Source: JBEKYH01 sp049511115
GTDB lineage: Bacteria; Planctomycetota; Phycisphaerae; Tepidisphaerales; Tepidisphaeraceae
Assembly (NCBI GenBank): GCA_049511115.1
Contig: JBEKYH010000335.1
Location: 1-5,915, forward strand
Reading direction: 5' to 3'
Length of the DNA stretch: 5,915 nucleotides
Shown here: in pieces, positions 1 to 4,918 of the stretch
How positions within the stretch are numbered: the stretch's first letter is position 1
Layout of the letters: the number at the start of each line of letters is the position of its first letter
Translations under genes and position numbers: made by a program
The notes under the pieces: generated by a model
What the model saw: the letters and a program-made list of their open reading frames with translations, nothing else
Databases searched by the model: none
What the model was told of the DNA's origin: nothing

Positions 1-2
1 CC

Positions 3-170
3 TACTCCGACGAAATTGATGAAGCATGGGAAGCCTATCAGCGCGACAGCGCCGGTGGCGCGAGCGCGGTTGATCACATCTCATTCATCGTCATGCGCCG
101 GATGGGCGTTACGGATGTTTTCAGCAACGACCGGCACTTCAAAACGGCTGGCTTCAACACGCTGTTCTGA
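3..170 (+). CDS. PIN-domain (VapC-like) ribonuclease, C-terminal end (5' partial)
   Basis: The reading frame is open from the window edge and ends at TGA 168-170, giving the last 55 residues of a protein. The end carries the pattern typical of the C-terminus of PIN-domain proteins: an Asp followed by a Ser-Phe (VDHISF), a short 'MRRMGVTDVFSND' stretch with a second acidic residue, then RHF and a terminal AGFNTLF. In the PIN family these late Asp residues help bind the catalytic Mg2+/Mn2+, and many members are VapC toxins that cleave RNA and are held in check by a small antitoxin encoded just upstream. Here the N-terminal half, the first acidic residues and any antitoxin lie outside the window, so toxin function is inferred from the family only. 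The gene is too short in this window to have been noticed by an ATG-based search; it was read directly in frame 3. Confidence 0.8.
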   Translation, partial: YSDEIDEAWEAYQRDSAGGASAVDHISFIVMRRMGVTDVFSNDRHFKTAGFNTLF

Positions 171-236
171 TCGCACGCGTCACTCGCATACAATTGTCCC
201 CAAATTGAGTCTCCCCAAGATCAACTTTCAGGCCCG

Positions 237-266
237 TTTTCCTTCCGCGCCCCACCCCCGTAAGAT
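237..266 (+). promoter_or_regulatory. Weak candidate sigma-70-type promoter for mlaE
   Basis: TTTTCC (237-242) and TAAGAT (261-266) are separated by 18 bp. The -10 match is reasonable and the -35 poor. If used, transcription would start around 273, only one or two bases before the mlaE ATG, giving a nearly leaderless message; this would fit the lack of a Shine-Dalgarno sequence there. It is a motif match only. Confidence 0.2.
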
Positions 267-274
267 ACTCTGCC

Positions 275-1117
275 ATGACCATGACCACCCGTCCCGTGGA
301 AGAAGTTGAGCAAGTCGGCCAGCGCGTGATCGAGAAGCTCGTCGAATTCGGCGATTTCTGCCGATTCGCTGGTCACACGTTCGCCTGGGTCATCCGCGGC
401 GGATTCAGCCGCAAAAGCATCAAGAATCTCCTCCCCCAGACCTACGAAGTCGGCGTTCGCTCCGTGCCGGTGGTGGCCATCGTCGGCGCGTTCATCGGCA
501 TGGTGATGGCCGTCGAAACCTACAGTCAGTTCAAGGCCCTTGGCGAGGAAGACCAGCTCGGCACGGTCATATTTCTATCCGTTTGCAAACAAATTGGCCC
601 GGTCATGGCCGCGGTCATGCTGGCCGGCCGCGTGGGCGGCGCTCTCACGGCCGAACTCGGCACCATGAACGTCACCGAGCAGCTTGACGCCCTGCGCGTC
701 ATGGGCACCGATCCGATCCGCTACCTCGTCGTGCCGCGCTTCCTGGCCTGCGTGATGCTGACGCCCATATTGACCATCTTCTCCGACGCCATGGGCATGG
801 GCGGCGGGTGGCTCATCGCCGTGAAATTCCTCGGCGTTCCCAACGCCCCCTTCTGGCACCACGCCCAGGTCAACACCGACATGTGGTCGATCAACGAGGG
901 GCTGTTTAAGAGCATTTTCTTCGGCGGCGCTATCGGCCTGATCAGTTGCTACAAGGGCTTTCACTGCGGCAGCGGCGCCAGCGGCGTCGGCCGCGCCTGC
1001 ACCGAGGCCTTTGTCATCAGCTTCATCGCCATCATCATCATGAATTTTTTCTTCGCCAAGATCGCCCACGACTGGTATGTCGCCATTTACGGCATGAGCA
1101 GCCTGCTTTCCTCTTAA
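275..1117 (+). CDS. mlaE: MlaE-type ABC transporter permease (phospholipid/lipid transport)
   Basis: This 280-residue protein is an inner-membrane permease of the MlaE/YrbE family, which pairs with an MlaF ATPase to move phospholipids between the inner and outer membranes. Its length is normal for the family. An amphipathic N-terminus (about 1-50) precedes hydrophobic segments at roughly 63-85, 96-118, 151-185, 210-226 and 244-262. The family signature is clear: QIGPVMAAVMLAGRVGGA near 106-123, then AELGTMNVTEQLDAL at 126-140, DPIRYLVVPR at 146-155, and near the end GASGVGRACTEAFV (234-247). Two in-frame ATGs (275 and 281) are possible; neither has a Shine-Dalgarno sequence and the upstream DNA is pyrimidine-rich. 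It is followed after 9 bp by the ATPase gene, so the two are almost certainly co-transcribed. The substrate is inferred from the family; some relatives import sterols or other lipids or toluene-like compounds. Confidence 0.93.
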   Translation: MTMTTRPVEEVEQVGQRVIEKLVEFGDFCRFAGHTFAWVIRGGFSRKSIKNLLPQTYEVGVRSVPVVAIVGAFIGMVMAVETYSQFKALGEEDQLGTVIFLSVCKQIGPVMAAVMLAGRVGGALTAELGTMNVTEQLDALRVMGTDPIRYLVVPRFLACVMLTPILTIFSDAMGMGGGWLIAVKFLGVPNAPFWHHAQVNTDMWSINEGLFKSIFFGGAIGLISCYKGFHCGSGASGVGRACTEAFVISFIAIIIMNFFFAKIAHDWYVAIYGMSSLLSS

Positions 1118-1126
1118 CCCCTCCCT

Positions 1127-1924
1127 ATGGCTCTAATCGAACTGCGCAAAGTCTCCAAGCGGTTTGGGCCGCTCGTGGTGCTCGACCAGATCGACCTCAA
1201 CATCGAGGCCGGCAAGTGCATCGTCATCATCGGCGCCAGCGGCAGCGGCAAGAGCGTCCTCCTCAAGCACATTGTCGGCCTGCTCAAGCCCGACAGCGGC
1301 GAAGTCTACTTCGACGGCCAGCGCATCGACCATCTCTCCGAGCGCGCCCTGGCCGACATCCGCGTCCGCTTTGGCTTCCTGTTCCAGATGGGAGCGCTCT
1401 TCGACTCCATGAGCGTCCACGACAACATCGCCTTCCCCGTGGTCGAGCATACCGACAAGACCGCCGCGGAAATTGACGCCGTCGTGACCGAAAAGCTCTC
1501 CCTCATCGGCCTGCCCGACGCCGGCCCCAAAATGCCCGCCGAACTAAGCGGCGGCCAGCGCAAGCGCGTCGGTCTCGCCCGCGCCATCGCCCTGGGTCCG
1601 CAGGTCATCCTCTACGACGAGCCGACCACCGGCCTGGATCCGATTCGCTCCGACGTTATCAACGAGCTGATTATCAAGCTGCAGCAAGAACTCCACGTCA
1701 CCAGCATCGTGGTCACCCACGACATGCACAGCGCCTTCAAGATTGCCGACCGGATCGTGATGCTTTACGAATCTCACCTCGTATTCGACGGCACTCCCGA
1801 AGAGATTAAAGCCTCCAAAAACCCCATCATCTCACATTTCGTCGAAGGAACGGCTACTCCTGAGGAACTGGGTAATCTGGTGATATCCGCGCGAGATCAT
1901 ATTACCACCACGATTCCCAGTTAA
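1127..1924 (+). CDS. mlaF: MlaF-type ABC transporter ATP-binding protein
   Basis: A 265-residue cytoplasmic ATPase that should power the adjacent MlaE permease. All nucleotide-binding motifs are intact: Walker A GASGSGKS at 36-43, Q-loop FLFQMGALFDSM around 84-95 (the QMGALFDS form is typical of MlaF), signature LSGGQRKRVGLARA from 140, Walker B ILYDEP at 161-166 with D-loop TGLD at 168-171, and the H-loop His198 in VTHDM. The final roughly 50 residues (EGTATPEELGNL and on) form the C-terminal tail seen in this subfamily. The ATG lies 9 bp after the mlaE stop, with a CCCCTCCCT stretch rather than a Shine-Dalgarno sequence, so translation probably depends on coupling to mlaE or on an SD-independent start. 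No MlaD (MCE-domain) gene follows within the window, so the periplasmic component must be encoded elsewhere. Confidence 0.94.
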   Translation: MALIELRKVSKRFGPLVVLDQIDLNIEAGKCIVIIGASGSGKSVLLKHIVGLLKPDSGEVYFDGQRIDHLSERALADIRVRFGFLFQMGALFDSMSVHDNIAFPVVEHTDKTAAEIDAVVTEKLSLIGLPDAGPKMPAELSGGQRKRVGLARAIALGPQVILYDEPTTGLDPIRSDVINELIIKLQQELHVTSIVVTHDMHSAFKIADRIVMLYESHLVFDGTPEEIKASKNPIISHFVEGTATPEELGNLVISARDHITTTIPS

Positions 1925-1941
1925 TGACACCATTTCCAGTC

Positions 1942-1963
1942 AGCCCCTGCTGTACAGGCTTTT
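1942..1963 (+). terminator. Weak hairpin plus T4, possible mlaEF terminator
   Basis: AGCC at 1942-1945 and TG at 1948-1949 can pair with CAGGCT at 1955-1960, with a two-base CC bulge, and the stem runs into TTTT at 1960-1963. It sits 18 bp after the mlaF stop, where a terminator is expected. The stem is short and bulged and the T-run short, so the call is tentative. The 8-bp palindrome CTGTACAG (1950-1957) lies inside it. Confidence 0.3.
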
Positions 1964-1980
1964 GCGATACTCCAAAATGA

Positions 1981-2045
1981 AAAATCGCGTTCATAATAAC
2001 CTAATGGCCCATCAGCCCAATCTGGGGTATTGTTCATAAAATCGC
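1981..2045 (+). repeat. Permuted short direct repeats upstream of the sigma-54 promoter
   Basis: AAAATCGC occurs at 1981-1988 and again at 2038-2045; GTTCATAA occurs at 1989-1996 and again at 2032-2039. The two 8-mers are in one order in the first copy and in the opposite order (overlapping by two bases) in the second. They lie about 65 to 130 bp before the predicted sigma-54 start, the usual range for enhancer-binding-protein sites. A role as activator sites is inference. Confidence 0.35.
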
Positions 2046-2083
2046 TTTTCGTAATCATTTTGCTGAAAGGTTGTTAAACTATC

Positions 2084-2099
2084 TGGTACAAAGGTTGCA
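2084..2099 (+). promoter_or_regulatory. Sigma-54 (RpoN) -24/-12 promoter
   Basis: TGGTACAAAGGTTGCA matches the established RpoN consensus (TGGCACG-N4-TTGCW) with only C-to-T and G-to-A changes in the -24 half. The invariant GG (2085-2086) and GC (2097-2098) are exactly 12 bp apart, and the base before the motif is the preferred C. A start near 2110 would leave a leader of about 48 bases before the ATG at 2158. Such a promoter needs an ATP-using enhancer-binding activator, none of which is encoded in this window. Confidence 0.65.
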
Positions 2100-2157
2100 T
2101 AGAAGTAGCCGTTAATTCAGGGACTCTTGGGACTGTGGGACTTCACCAGGATGCGAC

Positions 2158-2598
2158 ATGTTCAAGTGTCATGAGGATCAACTTGAAGTGCTGGCTGTGG
2201 GGATTGAAGAGCCGCATCGAATGGGACAGTTCGATGGCATCGGCTTCCGCGAAGCGCACACGGGCCACCGCGCCATCGACTTGATGCGCATGCTCAGTTT
2301 CGATTTTATGTTGGTCGGAACCCGCTTGCCCGACATGACCGCGTGGGATTTCCTTCGCCACCTTAAGGCGGCGCATCCGCAGCAGAAATGGGGACTGGTC
2401 GGCGGCCCTTTGAGCGAACAACACCAGATAACCGCGCGAATGTTAGGAGCCACGGCAATTTTTGACACGACGCCCAATCCGCTGCAATTGCGCATGCTCA
2501 CCGCGCGCCTGCGCGAGCGCGCCATCGCGCGAGTCCTCAGCGGCCGATTCGACCGCACGGGAGCTTATATTCCCGCTCGCCCGGCAATCGCCCTGTGA
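2158..2598 (+). CDS. Degenerate response-regulator receiver (pseudo-receiver) protein
   Basis: A 146-residue protein with the alternating beta/alpha pattern of a CheY-like receiver: a first strand LEVLAVGIEE (9-18), GFREAHTGHRAIDLM (29-43), the core FDFMLVGTRLPDMTAWDFLRHL (48-69, matching the family pattern fDlvllDlrlPdmdG..ll..l), strand WGLVGGP (78-84), and ARMLGATAIFDTTPNP (93-108). The residues used for phosphorylation are lost: the phospho-acceptor Asp is Gly54, the usual Thr/Ser after strand 4 appears to be Gly, and the Lys before Pro is Thr. The N-terminal acidic pair is uncertain (Glu17/Glu18 are nearby). It has no DNA-binding domain; residues 110-146 add a basic helix and tail. It therefore probably acts as a phosphorylation-independent binding or adaptor module. 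The start is supported by AGGA at 2148-2151, 6 bases before the ATG, and by the sigma-54 promoter upstream. Confidence 0.72.
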   Translation: MFKCHEDQLEVLAVGIEEPHRMGQFDGIGFREAHTGHRAIDLMRMLSFDFMLVGTRLPDMTAWDFLRHLKAAHPQQKWGLVGGPLSEQHQITARMLGATAIFDTTPNPLQLRMLTARLRERAIARVLSGRFDRTGAYIPARPAIAL

Positions 2599-2630
2599 CG
2601 CGCCTAGGATTTGACGCGCCGCCCTGGCGC
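2596..2630 (+). repeat. 9-bp direct repeat and GC hairpin after the receiver gene
   Basis: TGACGCGCC occurs at 2596-2604, starting at the stop codon, and again at 2612-2620. The second copy also forms the left arm of a hairpin, GCGCC (2616-2620), GCCCT loop, GGCGC (2626-2630). No T-run follows, so this is not a standard intrinsic terminator; it may be an mRNA structure or chance. Confidence 0.3.
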
Positions 2631-2726
2631 ATGGAGGATGCCTTGAAATTCATTTGCGGCGCTGAAGGAATCACCGTCAGGACCATCGGAGCTTCCGGCA
2701 CGGGCCGAAGAAAATGTGAGGGAGTT

Positions 2727-3605
2727 ATGCAAAAGGCTGTAAATCCGCCCAGATTTCGCCGCGCGGCGACTGCCGTTGCCGCCGCGGTCTCGGCATTGGT
2801 GGCCGTTCCGCGCCAATCCAATGCCGCCCTGTATCAAATTCAAAGCGGCAATTCGACCATCAGCCTCAATCCCTTCGCCGATCCCTCGGAGTCTATAGCC
2901 GGTCTGTACAACTGGACCGTGGACGGCGTGAGCCAGGCCCGCCAACAGGATTACTGGATTCGCGTCAACGCCGGTGGACCCGCGTCTGAGCTCGCCTCGC
3001 TCACTCCCATCGGCACTCCGCTTCTCGAGGATCTTACCGGTAACAACGGCGCCCCCAACTACGCCTCCATCAACTATCAGGGAACAGGCTACACCGCCAA
3101 GGCCACCTACACACTTACTGGTGATTTGACCGGCGGCAATTTCAGCAACCTGATCGAGACGATCGTCATCACCAACACCGGCTCCTCGAATCTACCAGTG
3201 GAAGCCGTAAATTTTAACGACTTGAATCTCGGCAACGACAGCGACAACGATTCCACAAGCATCACCAACGCCGGCGTAAGCATCATGCAGACCAGCGCCA
3301 ATGGCTGGACCGCCGCCGGCACGGCAACCCCGACCCCCAATGAATACACCACAGGCGCCTATGCCACCCTCCTGACCGGCTTCAACACCGGCTCAGCCGT
3401 CCCGCTGGCCGACAATGCCACCTCCAGCGGCACCGACGGCGAAGCCGTCGAATACGACCAAACGCTTCTTTCTAATAACTCGCTGATTTTCACGGTTGTG
3501 CAAACTATCACGGGTCCGACCGTTCCCGAGCCAACGTCGATCAGCCTCCTGGGAATCGGCAGCTTGATCCTCCTGCGTCCTCGCCGGCGCGCCAACCGCG
3601 CTTGA
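2727..3605 (+). CDS. Secreted PEP-CTERM sorting-domain protein, function unknown
   Basis: Starting at the ATG at 2727 the protein has 292 residues. An upstream GTG (2595) gives a longer frame, but the ATG is preferred because GAGGGAG (2718-2724) precedes it and it places a classic Sec signal peptide at the N-terminus: basic RFRR (9-12), an Ala/Val-rich core (13-27) and a likely cleavage site SNA/A at 31-34. The mature part (34-265) is rich in Thr, Ser, Asn and Gly, with few charged residues, no Cys and a beta-strand character. The C-terminus is a textbook exosortase signal: VPEP (266-269), a hydrophobic helix (271-283) and RPRRR (284-288). In this family the tail is recognised and cleaved by an exosortase (EpsH/Xrt), leaving the protein at the cell surface or in the extracellular matrix. 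It is a diverged paralogue of the next gene. It lies 128 bp after the pseudo-receiver and could be co-transcribed with it. Confidence 0.88.
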   Translation: MQKAVNPPRFRRAATAVAAAVSALVAVPRQSNAALYQIQSGNSTISLNPFADPSESIAGLYNWTVDGVSQARQQDYWIRVNAGGPASELASLTPIGTPLLEDLTGNNGAPNYASINYQGTGYTAKATYTLTGDLTGGNFSNLIETIVITNTGSSNLPVEAVNFNDLNLGNDSDNDSTSITNAGVSIMQTSANGWTAAGTATPTPNEYTTGAYATLLTGFNTGSAVPLADNATSSGTDGEAVEYDQTLLSNNSLIFTVVQTITGPTVPEPTSISLLGIGSLILLRPRRRANRA

Positions 3606-3633
3606 GATCGCCTTTTGACCCACCTGGCAATTT

Positions 3634-3651
3634 GCGGAATCTGGCTTCCGC
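3634..3651 (+). terminator. Perfect 6-bp hairpin downstream of the PEP-CTERM gene
   Basis: GCGGAA (3634-3639) and TTCCGC (3646-3651) are exact inverted copies around a 6-base loop, 28 bp after the stop codon. The position fits a terminator, but only two T's follow, so it would be a weak or factor-assisted one. Confidence 0.35.
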
Positions 3652-3854
3652 TTACCTATATTCCGCCATTGACGACTGCACAGGCTGGAACACTCACCGG
3701 CCCCGCCTCACCCCCTCGAACACACTCTTTGGTCCGATAATTTCGCCTCGCATCCACTGCTTTTTCCGGCACTTTTTGCGCGGTCCCCGATTATCAATAA
3801 CTCTTGTCCAATTCTAGTTTTTTGTCTTGCTTCCCCATCTGACCGGGTGTATTT

Positions 3855-3878
3855 TTGGTGTTGGTTCACTGTTGGTTC
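3855..3878 (+). repeat. TTGGT direct repeats at 6- and 11-bp spacing
   Basis: TTGGTG at 3855-3860 is followed by TTGGTTC at 3861-3867 and TTGGTTC at 3872-3878. The two heptamers start 11 bp apart, about one helical turn, as in many regulator binding sites. They lie about 80-100 bp before the next start codon. Function is inferred from spacing only. Confidence 0.3.
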
Positions 3879-3953
3879 TTCGCCGCCAAAGGGTACGGTT
3901 GGGCTGTATTCGCACGGAAGCAACTTGTTGGCAGGCCGTCAGGAGCGCTAAAG

Positions 3954-4826
3954 ATGTTACTTAGCCGAGTGTCGGATTGCGCTTCATCGCGCCGAACAGG
4001 AGCAATGATCATTGCTTCTGTTTTGTCCGCTGCGCTCTGCTCCGCCGCCCACGCCGCGCCCGTCATCACTTTGCAGAACGGCAACGCCACGGCCTCCATC
4101 GATCCAATCACCGGCGAAATCACCGGCGTCTCGGTGGCCGACATCAGCGAGGTGCAGCAACAGTCAATTTTCTATCGCGTCGGAACCACCGGGCCGGCCC
4201 TGCCACTCAGCACCCTCAAGGAAACCACCATCTTCCCCTCTGGAGAGTCCCCCGAGGGCGGCCCGCCGTATGACAACGTCTTCATGAATTACACGGGACC
4301 TGGCTTCACCGTCTCCGTGAGTTACAGCCTCATCGGCGGATCAAGTCCCGTCTCGGCCAGCCAGTTGACCAACGAAGTCTTTTTCACCGGGACCTCTCAA
4401 ACCCCCGTCGCTCTCTCGGCTTTCCAGTACGATCATTTTGTACTCAGCAATTCCTTCCCCGACTCCGTGAGCGTTGCCGATGGCCAAGTGACGCAAACTC
4501 AGACAACCGGCATCCGCAGCGCCGTCGCCAGCGTCGCGCCGCTCAGCGCCGAATATCAGGTCGGCCCCAGCCCCGACGTTCTGGACACACTGGCGGGAGC
4601 TCATTTCACCCAACTAAACTCTGAGCTCAATTCCGCCGGTCCCGGCGACGTTGAATTCGCCCTCGAATCCGACACCCTTCTGGCAAATCATGCCGTCTTC
4701 CCCATGGTCACCATCGATACCTTCAACCCCGGCGTGCCTCTCCCACCCGCGGTTTGGATGGGCTTGACCACGCTGACCGCCATCGGCTCCATCTCTCTCA
4801 TCCGCCGCAAGCTGCGCACCGCCTGA
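3954..4826 (+). CDS. Secreted VPLPA-CTERM-type sorting-domain protein, function unknown
   Basis: A 290-residue exported protein. The ATG at 3954 is chosen because AGGAG (3941-3945) lies 8 bases upstream and because it gives a proper signal peptide: n-region ending in RR (13-14), hydrophobic core (17-31) and cleavage site AHA/A at 32-35. A longer in-frame start at 3855 and a shorter one at 4005 fit less well. The mature part is beta-rich, Ser/Thr-rich and Cys-free. The tail is VPLPPAVWMG (261-270), a hydrophobic helix to about 283 and RRK (284-286). This is the VPLP-type variant of the exosortase signal, which in characterised genome sets pairs with a distinct exosortase (XrtD class) rather than the PEP-type enzyme. 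The body aligns with the upstream PEP-CTERM protein: an ungapped block of about 65 residues shares S..QQ...RV, GPA..L..L and NY.G.G(F/Y)T....Y.L.G, so the two are paralogues. The ligand or role is unknown. Confidence 0.85.
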   Translation: MLLSRVSDCASSRRTGAMIIASVLSAALCSAAHAAPVITLQNGNATASIDPITGEITGVSVADISEVQQQSIFYRVGTTGPALPLSTLKETTIFPSGESPEGGPPYDNVFMNYTGPGFTVSVSYSLIGGSSPVSASQLTNEVFFTGTSQTPVALSAFQYDHFVLSNSFPDSVSVADGQVTQTQTTGIRSAVASVAPLSAEYQVGPSPDVLDTLAGAHFTQLNSELNSAGPGDVEFALESDTLLANHAVFPMVTIDTFNPGVPLPPAVWMGLTTLTAIGSISLIRRKLRTA

Positions 4827-4862
4827 CGAGTTCTTACTCGCGGCGCCGCTTCCATTTTTTTT
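4827..4862 (+). terminator. Candidate intrinsic terminator after the VPLP-tail gene
   Basis: Directly after the stop codon, CGAG (4827-4830) can pair with CTCG (4837-4840), and the 10-bp palindrome GCGGCGCCGC (4840-4849) follows; a run of eight T's is at 4855-4862. The T-run and position fit a terminator, although the individual stems are short and about five bases separate the palindrome from the T's. Confidence 0.4.
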
Positions 4863-4918
4863 ATGCCAACGGCCACCATCGTCCGATAACCCAACGGGAA
4901 ACCCCTTCGGGAGCACCT

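Larger units (their letters stand above)
3606..3953. other. 348-bp intergenic gap between the two sorting-signal genes
   Basis: I see no convincing gene on either strand. It begins with a GC-rich hairpin (3634-3651) and from about 3780 to 3870 becomes T-rich. A very weak promoter-like pair, TTGCTT (3827-3832) and TATTTT (3850-3855) 17 bp apart, and direct repeats of TTGGT follow. The last 50 bases lead into a strong ribosome binding site for the next gene, so the promoter for that gene should lie in this stretch. Confidence 0.5.

Noticed and set aside
575..1069. Minus-strand open frame of 164 codons over mlaE
   Set aside because: The translated sequence is a Gly/Ala/Asp/His-rich shadow of the strongly recognised mlaE frame and has no family features.
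2595..2726. GTG start of the PEP-CTERM gene overlapping the receiver stop
   Set aside because: A 4-base overlap looks operon-like, but the extra 44 residues precede a complete signal peptide that begins at the ATG at 2727 with GAGGGAG before it.
3767..3779. Sigma-54-like CGGCAC...TTGC before the VPLP-tail gene
   Set aside because: The -24-like GG and -12-like GC are only 10 bp apart. RpoN needs 12 bp, and the first base is C instead of T.
3602..3817. Short + strand open frame after the PEP-CTERM gene
   Set aside because: It needs a TTG start inside the previous gene's end, has no ribosome site, and its composition does not resemble a protein from this genome.
3855..3953. Longer in-frame N-terminus of the VPLP-tail protein
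   Set aside because: It would bury the signal peptide behind 33 extra residues and has no good ribosome site; AGGAG precedes the ATG at 3954.
3954..4040. Lipoprotein signal in the VPLP-tail protein (Cys29)
   Set aside because: The residue before the Cys is Leu, not the small residue a lipobox needs, and a normal AHA cleavage site follows.
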